DNA of 64,000 bases from Streptomyces marianii (GTDB taxonomy: Bacteria; Actinomycetota; Actinomycetes; Streptomycetales; Streptomycetaceae): contig NZ_VAWE01000001.1 in NCBI RefSeq assembly GCF_005795905.1, positions 248,001-312,000 of the forward strand, read 5' to 3'. How positions within the stretch are numbered: position 1 is the first letter of the stretch; every line of letters starts with the position of its first letter. Positions 51,319 through 60,632 of this stretch are shown here, one piece after another. The notes beneath the pieces are model-generated. The model was not told the DNA's origin and made no database searches. It saw nothing but the letters and a program-made list of their open reading frames with translations. The position numbers and the translations under genes were made by a program.

Positions 51319-54300
51319 TCAGCCCTGTGGCCGAACCTTCTGCAGGATCTCCTGGATCTTCGCCCGCCGCTCCGCGTCCCTGAGCGTGCCCGTGTCCACC
51401 GTCCGCTCCTGTGACCCGGCGTCGGATCCGGAGAACGCTCCCGGCCGGCCGGTGCCGATCAGGCCCAGGGCGTGATGCTCGCACTCCGCGCGTGCGGCGT
51501 CCAACTGCTCGCGCAGGGTGCGGCGCAGGCCGCCCGAGGAGGCGCGGATCTGCTCGCGCAGCTGCCAGGCCGCGCCGTACAGGGCGTGCACCAGGTGGTA
51601 GCGCGCCTCCACGTTGCCCTCGTCGGCCTCGTACACCGCGCGCAGGTCGTCCGCGAGCCGGGCGGCGCCCGTGCCGTCCGAACGGTCCCGGTGCCGGGCC
51701 ATGGTCGAAGCGACGACCAGCACCCGGCGGCTGTGTACCGTCTCGTCGTCGCTCCAGCGGGCGAAGTCCTCGGCTATGCGTTGGGCGGAAGGGAGCAGCT
51801 TCCCCGAGCTGATCCAGTGGCTGTAGGCCTCGACGAGCAGATGGCGCAGCCGCTCATCGTCGGAGCCGCCGTCCAGTAGCGCCCGCACCTGCTCGACCGC
51901 CTCCGCGTACTCCTCGCGCGCGATCGAGTCACGGACGAACGAGACGGCGAGCTTCCGCCGCCCGTGCTCGCTGAACGCCTCGTCCCGGGCCCTGACCAGC
52001 ACCTCCCGGGCCTCGTCGTGCCGGCCGAGGCAGCCTAGGAGCCGGGCCAGGGCGCGAGCCGGGCCGGTGGCGCCGGGCAGCCGTTCCACCCAGCGCTCCA
52101 GACCCGCCACCGCGGCCGTGACGATGCCGCGCTCCCGCTCGCCGGTGGGCACGGTGGACGTCTCCAGGATGCCGAACGCCGAGCGCGCGGACGGGTAGTA
52201 GAGGTCGATAGGGTCGTCGAGGCGGTCCGTGTACCGGTCGACGATGGAGTCCGCGTTACGGCCCCAGGAGCGGGCGGTACGGCGGAAGCGGTCCGGGAAA
52301 TCCTTCGTGACCGGGCCTGACCTGGTCTCCTCGGCCGCGTCGAAGATCCGCCGCAGCGCGAACGCGCCCGCCAGCTCGGAGAGTTGGTTGTGCCGGGCCA
52401 CAAACTCCGCGGGATCGCCCTGCACGCCCAGCAGTTGGACTGCGCGCAGCACGGTCTCGTCCGCCGGGTCCAGCGGCAGCGCGTCGATCAGGCCCAGGTT
52501 GCCGATGACGTCGCCCGAGTACTCGGTGAGCGGCCACTCGGCCTGCGTGCCGGTGATCGCGCTGGTGACTCGCAGCTTCCACAGGATCCGCCCGCGCACC
52601 CACTCCATGTGCGCCTGCTCCTCGGCCCCGTCACCCGGCCTGCGGGTGCGCCGGCCCGTCTCCGATGCCTCCTGGAATGCCTCGTCGACCAACTGACGGC
52701 ACAGCTTCGCGTACGGCTCCCGGACCCTGGCCGGAAGCGCCTGTACGGCCGTGTCGACGACGGCCGTGCGGCGGTCCCGGGCGGCGGCCAGCTCCGTCTC
52801 GCCGACCGAGCGGCCGACACCGAGCAGCAGCGTGGGGCTGCGGTGGGCGAAGGTGTGGTTGAGCTCCTCCAGACGCAGGTGGGTGGTGGCGAGGGTGACC
52901 TTGCTGCGGCTGGCCAGCACCGGCGGCACCTGCCGCAGGTCGCCGTCGAGTTCGCGGTCCGCCGCCGACGCCGCGCACAGCGGGGCCGTACCGAAGGAAC
53001 CGGCCAGCACGCGGTGCACCTCGGCGCGTTCGGCGGCGCCGCGGCGGATGTCGCCGTGCAGCAGGTCGCGCAGGTACAGGGCCTCCAGATAGCGGTGCCA
53101 TGCCTGCGCGGCCGGGCCCAGGTCGCCCGAAGTGGTGTGTGCCACCGCGAGGTTGCGCAGCACGGCGGTGTCCAGCGGATCGTCGGCGAGCATGGCACTC
53201 CACCGGCGCCGGGCGGCCGTCGTGCGCCTCATTCGCTGGTCGGCCTCGGCCTGGCGCCCACCGACGTACGCCCGCAGCAGCGTGACCGCGTCCCGGTGCC
53301 GCAGCCCGGGCGGATAAGCGTCCAACGTCCGCCATGCCTCGGCGAAGTTGGCGTCCAGACGGTGCTCGGCGACGGCGAGGGCGTGAGCGACGCGCTCGCG
53401 GGGGGTGGCGTCGAGGGGCGGCTCGGGAGGGGCCGTCGAGGCGGCGGCCACAGGTGGATTGGGCCAGGTGGAGGCAGTGGGCTCGGGGGAGCGGGGCTCG
53501 TCGGCCGATCCCGTCCCCTTGGGCGTCGCCGTCCCGGCGAGTGCCGCCGCCTTCGCGGTCGGCTCCGCCCCCGCCGACGCCGTTGCCCCCGCGGCCCCTT
53601 GGCTCCGGAGTTCGGACACGCGCCCCTCAAGGGCCAGCGCCTGGTCGGACGGTTCGGGTGGGATGTGCCCGAACTCCCCTTTCCTCGCGTCGATCCTGCC
53701 GTTGGCCCGCTTCAGGACGTTCCGCAGTGTCGTCGCCGGCTTCTGCAGCTCGGCCTCGCAGGCCTCGGCCCGCTTCTGGAACTCCTCGAACGGCATGACC
53801 AGCCCGGCCGGATCGGCCGCCGTGAGTTGCTTCAACGTGGACAGCCAGGCCATCCGTACCTCTTCCAAGCCCTCCACCAGCCGCGCCAGAAGCTCCTTGA
53901 CCCCCGACATCCGTCCGAAGTCGGCTGCGCTCGCCACCTTCCCTTTGGCCAGTGCCTGCGCCTGCGCCTTGGCCTCCTGGATCAGCTCCTGCAGCCGGCC
54001 CGCCGCCTGCTCGCACTCCGCGAGCCGCTCGTCGGGCGTCGCCGCCACCCCCTCCCCGTCCCCGGCCGACTGCGGTACGTCGGCCATCGCCTCCGGCGGC
54101 CCCGCGCCGAGTTCCTTCGCCGCCGCCTTCAGGGCCGTCACGTGCCGCGCGGGGTCGCCGTCCCGGAACTCCCGCGCCGCCGTGTGCGCGCCCAGGTCCG
54201 GGAAGCGCAGCGGGCGCCACAGCAGCCGCTGCCGGTGGATCTGCGCGGTGAGCAGTTCGGGCAGCAGGCCCTCGGCCAGACACGCGGCGAGCCGTGCGGG

Positions 54301-55086
54301 GAGTTCGGCGCGGTCGGTCTCGAACAGGTCGCAGACCAGGCCGAGCAGCCGGGCCGCGGGGCCGTCGTCCGGCGGCAGCCGCTTCGCCAGCCGGCGTACC
54401 GTCGCGGCCGGGTAGCCATACACCATCCACTGCACGGCGAGCACGGTGAACGCGGCCGTCCCGCCTCCGCGGTGCTCCGACAGCGCAGCGATGCTCTCCA
54501 GTTCCTCGGCGAGCGCGTTCCTGGTGCGGGTGGTGGTCCGGTCGCGCAGCCGGTTGTCGGCCTCCATGTCGAGGATGCCCGACCAGCGGCACTCGCCGGG
54601 CCGCAGCAGCGGCAGTACGGGTATTACGGACTCCTCGGGGTCGAAGTCGTCGCGGCCCTCGCGGATCGTGCTCGCGATCGACTCGGCCCGCGCGCGGTGG
54701 TCCCCGGAGCGACCCGCCGGATCCTCGTCCAACTGTCGGTGCGCAAGGCTCAGATGGGCCCAGATCCGGTGGTTGGCGGGGGCCAGCGCGGCCGCGGCCG
54801 TCAGCCAGCGGGCCGCCGCCTCGGGGCGCCCGTGACGGAGATACAACAGCCCCACGTGGTACGGGTGTTTCGGGTTGGCGCTGTCCAGGCGGTGGGCGCG
54901 GACCAGCAACACCAGCGCGGTCGCCGGCTCGGTGGCCGGGTGCACGCCGATCCGGAAGAAGCCCTCAGTGACCGCGTCCAACTGCCCCTGGGTGAGAGGC
55001 AGTCCGGCCTCCAGGTCGGACCACAGCCCGTCGACCATCCGCCACAGCACATTGGGCCGGTTCTCCAGCGCCCTGCCCGTCCTCAT
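51319..55086 (-). CDS. Large TPR/coiled-coil protein, last gene of the Hsp70-TIR operon
   Basis: 1255 residues from ATG 55086, which overlaps the TIR gene stop (ATGA) and follows GGAGGGG. The first 160 residues contain TPR-like helices (HPYHVGLLYLRHGRPEAAAR, WLTAAAALAPANHRIWAHLS). Residues ~430-600 are charged and helical (AECEQAAGRLQELIQEAKAQ), probably coiled coil, then a Pro/Ala/Thr-rich linker of about 90 residues. The second half is again helical repeats (LAVAHTTSGDLGPAAQAWHR, LARLLGCLGRHDEAREVLVR, VRALLDGGSDDERLRHLLVE). No catalytic motif. It is likely the scaffold or sensor of the system. No signal peptide or membrane helix. Confidence 0.8.
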   Translation of the reverse strand: MRTGRALENRPNVLWRMVDGLWSDLEAGLPLTQGQLDAVTEGFFRIGVHPATEPATALVLLVRAHRLDSANPKHPYHVGLLYLRHGRPEAAARWLTAAAALAPANHRIWAHLSLAHRQLDEDPAGRSGDHRARAESIASTIREGRDDFDPEESVIPVLPLLRPGECRWSGILDMEADNRLRDRTTTRTRNALAEELESIAALSEHRGGGTAAFTVLAVQWMVYGYPAATVRRLAKRLPPDDGPAARLLGLVCDLFETDRAELPARLAACLAEGLLPELLTAQIHRQRLLWRPLRFPDLGAHTAAREFRDGDPARHVTALKAAAKELGAGPPEAMADVPQSAGDGEGVAATPDERLAECEQAAGRLQELIQEAKAQAQALAKGKVASAADFGRMSGVKELLARLVEGLEEVRMAWLSTLKQLTAADPAGLVMPFEEFQKRAEACEAELQKPATTLRNVLKRANGRIDARKGEFGHIPPEPSDQALALEGRVSELRSQGAAGATASAGAEPTAKAAALAGTATPKGTGSADEPRSPEPTASTWPNPPVAAASTAPPEPPLDATPRERVAHALAVAEHRLDANFAEAWRTLDAYPPGLRHRDAVTLLRAYVGGRQAEADQRMRRTTAARRRWSAMLADDPLDTAVLRNLAVAHTTSGDLGPAAQAWHRYLEALYLRDLLHGDIRRGAAERAEVHRVLAGSFGTAPLCAASAADRELDGDLRQVPPVLASRSKVTLATTHLRLEELNHTFAHRSPTLLLGVGRSVGETELAAARDRRTAVVDTAVQALPARVREPYAKLCRQLVDEAFQEASETGRRTRRPGDGAEEQAHMEWVRGRILWKLRVTSAITGTQAEWPLTEYSGDVIGNLGLIDALPLDPADETVLRAVQLLGVQGDPAEFVARHNQLSELAGAFALRRIFDAAEETRSGPVTKDFPDRFRRTARSWGRNADSIVDRYTDRLDDPIDLYYPSARSAFGILETSTVPTGERERGIVTAAVAGLERWVERLPGATGPARALARLLGCLGRHDEAREVLVRARDEAFSEHGRRKLAVSFVRDSIAREEYAEAVEQVRALLDGGSDDERLRHLLVEAYSHWISSGKLLPSAQRIAEDFARWSDDETVHSRRVLVVASTMARHRDRSDGTGAARLADDLRAVYEADEGNVEARYHLVHALYGAAWQLREQIRASSGGLRRTLREQLDAARAECEHHALGLIGTGRPGAFSGSDAGSQERTVDTGTLRDAERRAKIQEILQKVRPQG

Positions 55087-56822
55087 ACCCCTCCGCCCTC
55101 CGCCGGCGCCGTCCCTCCGAGCTCCCCGGGCGGCAGGATCAGCAGCCGCTCCCCGTCCGACACCGCCACCCGGGCGCCGTCCGCGGAGACGGCCATCGGG
55201 TGCTCCGACACATAGGTGGTACGGCCGTCCCGCACGAGAGCGTGCGAGCCGTCCGGGTTCTCCAGCACCAGCAGCCGCCCGCCGAGCCCGGATGCCACCG
55301 GCCGCGCGCCCGGCACCCCGCGGAAGCCGGCCCGCACCGCCAACTCGGCGTCCAGGCACACGCCTTGGCCTTCGGCGTCGACGATCGCGGTGAGTCCGCC
55401 GCCGGGGAGCGTCCCGGTGACGGCGCCGACCGGCTGGTCGACCTGGAGGAGCTGGCCGCCGACGAGGTCCAGTCGGTGGATGCGCCGCTCGCCGACCACC
55501 AGGGCGAACTCCCGCACCCGCGCCATGGCGAGCAGCAGCGGCTCCAGGGGGTGCTCGGCGGCGACCCGGTCACCCCGGTACACGGTGAGCCCGCCGTCCA
55601 GGCCGCCCACCAGCAGCCCGTCGCCGCTGTCGGCCAACACCTGGACCCCGCCCCGGTGTTCGAGCACCCGCTCCGGCTCCTCGGCGTCGAGGGACAGCCG
55701 CCACACGCTGCCGCCCCAGGTGCCGGCGTACAGCACGTCGTCCGCGCCGAAGGCCAGCGCGCCCGGCACGTTGAAGCGGGCGCCCTGCCGGGCCAGGAGG
55801 TCCACCGCCCGGATCCGTCCGTCCGGGGCCGCGAGCACCACCCGCCCCGACCAGTCGGCGACGGCCACACAGCGCTCGCCGTATGCCCACAGCCGCGGAC
55901 GCTCCCGCAACTCCGCGCCGCCGACGACCTCGTACGCCTCCGAACGGACCGACAGCGTTCGCCCGTCGCGCACGAGCAGCCCCAGGCCGTCGGGGAAGAA
56001 CACCGGGTGTCCGCGCGCGGGCAGGGCGGGGCGGTCGTCGGTCTCCCGCAGCGACGGCTGCTCCTCGCGTGTCCGCACCTCGAAGGGCACGCTGGTGACC
56101 GGTTCGCAGCCGGGGGCGGTCGCGACGAGCCGTACCCCGCAGGCGGCGGACCGGAAGGCGAGGTCCGTGAAGACCGCCCGGTTCCGGGTGACCTGGGCGG
56201 TGAGCGTGCCGGTCAGACCAGCCTCCTCCGGCTCCGCCGAGACGGTGACCGTGCCGCCGGCCGGCCACGGGATCGCGCCGCCCGGCGCCGAGCCGGTGAC
56301 CGTCACCGGCGGCAGCGTGTGGCCCGCGACCGCGTCGGTGAGGGGCGTGCCGAACCGCAGCTCGGTGCGCGACTCGGCGGCGCGCAAGCCCAGGGCCGAG
56401 GCGACCTCGTCGATCCAGCGCGGCCGTGTCGTCGAGATCCAGTTGATCCGGTGCACGATGTACGGCACCTTCGGGACGGCCGCGGGATCGATGAGCAGCG
56501 GGATGAGCCGCCCGCCCTCCTTGGGGTTGAGGTTGTACGCCTCGTGCAGCTCCCACTGACAGACGGACTTGTCGAAGTAGGTCTGCGAATAGAGCGCCAC
56601 CACATGGCGGCTGCGCGGGAGCGCGTCCTCCAGGAAGCTCTGCCAGTCCGCGCCCGGGGGCGTGCCGTTCTTGCGGGACACGTCCAGGTAGATCCTCGGC
56701 GCCGCCCCGCAGGCCGTCACGTACTCGCCGAGCGCGTCCTGCAGGTCCTTGGCCTGGATGTAGTCCTCGCGGGCGTAACTGATGAACACGTCCCACTGCT
56801 CGGTGGGCGTCTGCGTCGTCAT
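55083..56822 (-). CDS. TIR domain fused to a beta-propeller-like region
   Basis: 579 residues. Residues ~8-145 are a TIR domain: WDVFISYAREDYIQAKDLQD, IYLDVSRKNGTPPGADW and VVALYSQTYFDKSVCQWELH, in which Glu91 follows the SxxYxxSxxCxxE pattern of NAD-cleaving TIRs. Residues ~165-250 look like an Ig-type beta-sandwich (LTGTLTAQVTRNRAVFTDLA). Residues ~265-570 contain repeated beta-strand blades (RLWAYGERCVAVADWSGRVV, LLVGGLDGGLTVYRGDRVAA, MAVSADGARVAVSDGERLLI). NADase or cyclic-ADPR production is likely from the Glu; the propeller would sense or bind. It overlaps both neighbours by 4 bp. Confidence 0.88.
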   Translation of the reverse strand: MTTQTPTEQWDVFISYAREDYIQAKDLQDALGEYVTACGAAPRIYLDVSRKNGTPPGADWQSFLEDALPRSRHVVALYSQTYFDKSVCQWELHEAYNLNPKEGGRLIPLLIDPAAVPKVPYIVHRINWISTTRPRWIDEVASALGLRAAESRTELRFGTPLTDAVAGHTLPPVTVTGSAPGGAIPWPAGGTVTVSAEPEEAGLTGTLTAQVTRNRAVFTDLAFRSAACGVRLVATAPGCEPVTSVPFEVRTREEQPSLRETDDRPALPARGHPVFFPDGLGLLVRDGRTLSVRSEAYEVVGGAELRERPRLWAYGERCVAVADWSGRVVLAAPDGRIRAVDLLARQGARFNVPGALAFGADDVLYAGTWGGSVWRLSLDAEEPERVLEHRGGVQVLADSGDGLLVGGLDGGLTVYRGDRVAAEHPLEPLLLAMARVREFALVVGERRIHRLDLVGGQLLQVDQPVGAVTGTLPGGGLTAIVDAEGQGVCLDAELAVRAGFRGVPGARPVASGLGGRLLVLENPDGSHALVRDGRTTYVSEHPMAVSADGARVAVSDGERLLILPPGELGGTAPAEGGGV

Positions 56823-58702
56823 CGCAGAGTCCTGGAGATGGTGCCGATCAGCTGGTCGAGGAGCTCCCGGCTACGGGAGTCCAGTCGGCCCCTGGCGCGG
56901 CGGTTCAGCTGCTGCGCCTCCTGGAGGATCCGGCGCAGCTGTTCGCGCGTGGTGTACGGGTTGGCGTAACGTCCTTGCTGGGCGAGGTCGTTGAAGCGGC
57001 CCACGAGGTCGGAGACCTGGATGGCCGCCTTCACCCCGTCCAGCTCGCCGCGCCGCTGGGTCACCAGGGACGTCAGCTCGTCGAGCTGGCCGCGGGCGCC
57101 TTCCTTGGCATTCTTGCGGACCGTCTTGATCTCCGTCGCCAGGCCGGCGAGGGAACCGTCGAGGCGGTCCGCCTCCGCGGTGCCCTTGATCCCGCCCTGG
57201 ACCGAGGACATGACACGGTCGTACTTCTCGTACAGGCCGCCCACCACCATGGCGTCGTCGATCTCCCACAGCCGGTCGACGATGGCCTGCGCGAACTCCC
57301 GTACGACCTGGGCGCCCTCCTCGGTGCGCGCCGCCCCCTTCAGGGCGGGAAGCCGTCGCTCCAGAGCGGTCAGGCGCTCCCGCAGCGCCGCGAGGCGGTC
57401 GACGGACCCACCGCCGCGGACCGACTCCATGGCGGCGAGGTACTCCTCCACCGCCGGGTTGATGACGGTGGCCTCCTGCCAGCTCCGGATCGCCTGGAGC
57501 AGCTCGCCGGCCTGGACGAGCGTCCGGTCCGTGTGGGCGATCTCGGCGCAGGCGGCCGCCCGGTCGGGGTCGCGGCGCAGCCGGTAGAGGCAGGCGGCGT
57601 AGAGGAAGTTGAGCCAGGCGAAGCGGGGGAGCAGGGTCAGCAGGTGGGCCAGCAGCCGCTCGGCCTGGTCGGCGCGGCCCGTCTGCATCAGTATCGAGGC
57701 GTGCCGGCCGTCGTCCTCGGCGATCAGCGAGTAGAGGTCCTCGGCCCGCTCGGCGGTCAGGCGCGGTGCCGGTGCCTGACCCGGCGGGCCGGGGAGGCTG
57801 ATCAGCAGGGAGAGATACGCGTCGAAGTCGTCCAGCACCGTGCTGCGCCGCCAGTGCGGGTCCATGCGGGACAGCTCGCGCCTGGCCCGCTGGAAGTCGC
57901 CGGTCTTGAAGGCGGATACGGTCGGCGTGGCATGGGTGCCCAGCAGCGCGAGCCGCAGCCTGCGCGCCAGGGCGGCCACTTGGTCCCGGTCGACGTCCGC
58001 CTCGGCGGCGCCCCGCTCGGCGGTGTCGAGGGCGAGCTCCAGGCTGCCGGTCTGCGCCTGTGCGAGGGCGAGGAGGTAGGAGACCATGCCCTCCTCCGGG
58101 GCCAGCTTCAGGAAGGCCTGCAGCCGGGACTGCGCGCCCGGGGGGTCGGACCGCACCTTCTCGATGTACGCGGCGATCTCCGGCGCGGTGAGCTGGCGGC
58201 GCAGTTCGCGGCGCAGCTCGCCGATCCCCTCGCGCAAGTCGTCCGGCACGTCCTCGTCGCACAGCGGGCGCAGGATCCGCAGGGCCTCCCACTGCTCGCT
58301 CGACGCGTTCTTCCCGTCATGCCGGTAGAGGCAGTACGCGCGCAGGTACCGCCCCTCCTGGTGCTCGGGGTGCGCCTGGAGGTACTCGGCGAGGAGCTCC
58401 AGAGCGAGCTCGTAGGCGCCGTCGGCCGCGTTGGCGCGGGCGTCCTCCAGCAGGTCCTCATCGCCGTCGTCGAGGACCAGCGACATCTCGGTGAGCGAGG
58501 CGATGGGCGGTACGAAGACCAGTGCCGTCTCCGATGCCGCCCGGGCGGCCGCCTCACGGGCGATCTCCTCCAGGCGGCGGTCGTGTTCGGCGAAGTCCCC
58601 GTGCCCCCGGGTCTTCGTCAGCTCCTGGAACTCGAAGGCCGGGGCGTGCAGGGACTGCACGCGGATCTCCTGGAAGGTGTGGACATGGCCGGTGCCGCTC
58701 AT
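56819..58702 (-). CDS. TPR-repeat protein of the Hsp70-TIR operon
   Basis: 627 residues from ATG 58702 with GAGAGGG five bases ahead; GTG 58720, which overlaps the previous stop, is an alternative. Helical repeats run from about residue 85 (AADGAYELALELLAEYLQAH, EHQEGRYLRAYCLYRHDGKN) to 400 (ERLLAHLLTLLPRFAWLNFL). The C-terminal 200 residues are charged helices likely to be coiled coil (LRERLTALERRLPALKGAAR, ELTSLVTQRRGELDGVKAAI). No enzymatic motif. Its stop overlaps the TIR gene start, so fixed stoichiometry is likely. Confidence 0.8.
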   Translation of the reverse strand: MSGTGHVHTFQEIRVQSLHAPAFEFQELTKTRGHGDFAEHDRRLEEIAREAAARAASETALVFVPPIASLTEMSLVLDDGDEDLLEDARANAADGAYELALELLAEYLQAHPEHQEGRYLRAYCLYRHDGKNASSEQWEALRILRPLCDEDVPDDLREGIGELRRELRRQLTAPEIAAYIEKVRSDPPGAQSRLQAFLKLAPEEGMVSYLLALAQAQTGSLELALDTAERGAAEADVDRDQVAALARRLRLALLGTHATPTVSAFKTGDFQRARRELSRMDPHWRRSTVLDDFDAYLSLLISLPGPPGQAPAPRLTAERAEDLYSLIAEDDGRHASILMQTGRADQAERLLAHLLTLLPRFAWLNFLYAACLYRLRRDPDRAAACAEIAHTDRTLVQAGELLQAIRSWQEATVINPAVEEYLAAMESVRGGGSVDRLAALRERLTALERRLPALKGAARTEEGAQVVREFAQAIVDRLWEIDDAMVVGGLYEKYDRVMSSVQGGIKGTAEADRLDGSLAGLATEIKTVRKNAKEGARGQLDELTSLVTQRRGELDGVKAAIQVSDLVGRFNDLAQQGRYANPYTTREQLRRILQEAQQLNRRARGRLDSRSRELLDQLIGTISRTLR

Positions 58703-58716
58703 GGGTGCCCTCTCAT

Positions 58717-59013
58717 TCACTCCGGTGACTCGCCCGGTTCAGGCACCGCGCCGAGCGCGTGCTCGGCCAGCTCGCGGCAGAGCAAGTACTCGGACTCCTG
58801 GTCGACCTTCACCATCAGCAGCAACACCCGGGCCAGCGAGGCCTGTTCGAAGAGCTGGTCCTCGTCCGCCGCGGGCCGGTGCTCCACCGGTGGCAGCCGG
58901 TCCAGCAACCCCCCATGGTCGGCCGTACGGCGCCGTCCGGGGAGCAGCCCCGCAAGTGCCCCCAGCCGTCCGGGAGCCGACCCGGCCGGGGGTGCGGGCA
59001 GGTTCCTGGTCAT
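58717..59013 (-). CDS. 98-residue protein of the Hsp70-TIR operon, unknown
   Basis: MTRNLPAPPAGSAPGRLGAL opens a basic, Pro/Gly-rich N-terminus. Residues ~45-90 are amphipathic helix (EDQLFEQASLARVLLLMVKV, ESEYLLCRELAEHALGAV). The ATG overlaps the preceding stop by 4 bp (ATGA). I recognise no family. Its position between two TPR genes suggests a small adaptor. Confidence 0.7.
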   Translation of the reverse strand: MTRNLPAPPAGSAPGRLGALAGLLPGRRRTADHGGLLDRLPPVEHRPAADEDQLFEQASLARVLLLMVKVDQESEYLLCRELAEHALGAVPEPGESPE

Positions 59014-60632
59014 TCGGTCTCCTCGGGCAGCAGGATCGCTCCGGTGCTGGTGATGAGCTTCTGTTCGGCGCCGTGCAGCACCTCGGCACCCTCTGCGTAC
59101 ACCTCGGAGGCGCGGTCGAGGTCGGCGAGTAGCCCGCGCAGGGCGACCTTGGCGGGGGCGTCGTCGGGCAGGTCGCGGACCCGTGGATAGACGATCAGCT
59201 CGATCCGGCGGCGCAGCGCCTGCGAGCGGCGCCTGTGGTCGTCCGGCGCGGACGGCTGCGTCGGCACGGCCCCGTCCTCGATGCCCTCGGCGTCCTGGAA
59301 GCGGGTGAACTTCGCTTTCAGCCTTCGGAACTGAGCCCGGTCCTCCAGGGAGCGGTCGGGGTCGTCCAGGAACTCCGTGACCAGGGCGAGGTAGCGGGAG
59401 ATGGCGTCCCCCTCGCCGCCGAGGGCGCGCTCGCGCTCCATCAGGTCCAGCACCTCGGGCAGCATGACGCCCTTGGCCAGCTCGGTCCCGCCGTCCAGCT
59501 CGGCGAGGGCCCGTTCCCGCTCGGGCTGGCTCAGCGCGAAGTAGTAGCGCACCAAGCCGCCGACCAGCGCCGCGTCGCCCAGCTCGGGGTCGGCCGCCCG
59601 TAGGGCGTCCACCCGCCCGTCGAACTCCGCGAAGTCGGCCGCCGAAGGGGCCCCGCTCAGCGCGGGCCGCCGCAACCACTCCCGCACGAGGGCGATCAGC
59701 CGCAGCAGGGCGATACCGGAGCGGAGCAGCTCTGCGGTGCGCCGGCGTTCCCTGGCGTCCGCGCCGACGTCGGCGTCCGTGTCCTTGTCGGCGCCGCGCG
59801 TTGCGGAGTCCTCGTCGGATTCCATGGGCACTTCAGTCAGTTCGCGTTCGACGTCCTGCATGAGCCGCTCCAGCCACTCGCCCAGCTGCCGGGGGTCCGC
59901 CTCCGCCCAGTCGCAGACCAGCAGCCCCAACTCGGCCTGGACGGTGGGCTCGCCGCGCTCGGCGCTGCGCCTGCGCGCGTCGGCGAAGGCGTCCCGCGCC
60001 TCGTCGGTCCGCCCGTCGAACACCGCCTGGACGCCCTTGACCAGCTGCAGGTCGTTCACCTCGGGCGGGATGCGTTCGGTGAGCTCGCCCAGCCCCCGGA
60101 CCCGGTCGAAGTGGTGCAGCGCCCCGTCGGTCTCCCGCCGCCGCCAGTGTCCGACGGCCAGCTGGAGATGCGACACGGCGGCGATACGGCGGCTGTCCGG
60201 GCGCGCGTCCAGCAGCTCCCGCCGCTTGGCGTACAGGTCGGTGACGCGGTCGTGGTTCTCCAGCCTCGACTGGACCCACAGCTCCAGGTACGCGGTGTGC
60301 GCCGAGTGCCCGTCGGCGGCGACCAGTTCGTCGAGGACGGTCGCGGCGGCGGCGTACCGGGCCGGCTCGTAGGTACCGAGCATCGCCCGCACATAGGCCT
60401 GCGCGAACCGGATCCGGGACAGCCCCTTGCCCCGTGGCCCCGCATTGACCGCCTGGCCGAGCAGCCGGTCGGCCCGCTCCAGCTCGTCGCGGTCGTCGCT
60501 GTCCAGGAGCGCGAGAGACTCCTCGTACGGCAGTCGCCAGCGGTTGGGCAGGACAACCAGGAAGTACAGCCCGCTGGCAACCGTCGACAGGAAGAACAGC
60601 GGCAGGAGCACCAGCAGCAGGATCGTGGTCAT
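59010..60632 (-). CDS. Membrane-anchored TPR protein of the Hsp70-TIR operon
   Basis: 540 residues. An N-terminal membrane helix (MTTILLLVLLPLFFLSTVAS GLYFLVVL) is followed by helical repeats: LDSDDRDELERADRLLGQAV, YLELWVQSRLENHDRVTDLY, LQLVKGVQAVFDGRTDEARD. A strongly acidic segment (MESDEDSATRGADKDTDADV) interrupts around residue 275. The C-terminal half is charged helix and includes ILLPEETE at the end. It probably fixes the complex to the cytoplasmic face of the membrane. Start and stop overlap both neighbours by 4 bp. Confidence 0.8.
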   Translation of the reverse strand: MTTILLLVLLPLFFLSTVASGLYFLVVLPNRWRLPYEESLALLDSDDRDELERADRLLGQAVNAGPRGKGLSRIRFAQAYVRAMLGTYEPARYAAAATVLDELVAADGHSAHTAYLELWVQSRLENHDRVTDLYAKRRELLDARPDSRRIAAVSHLQLAVGHWRRRETDGALHHFDRVRGLGELTERIPPEVNDLQLVKGVQAVFDGRTDEARDAFADARRRSAERGEPTVQAELGLLVCDWAEADPRQLGEWLERLMQDVERELTEVPMESDEDSATRGADKDTDADVGADARERRRTAELLRSGIALLRLIALVREWLRRPALSGAPSAADFAEFDGRVDALRAADPELGDAALVGGLVRYYFALSQPERERALAELDGGTELAKGVMLPEVLDLMERERALGGEGDAISRYLALVTEFLDDPDRSLEDRAQFRRLKAKFTRFQDAEGIEDGAVPTQPSAPDDHRRRSQALRRRIELIVYPRVRDLPDDAPAKVALRGLLADLDRASEVYAEGAEVLHGAEQKLITSTGAILLPEETE

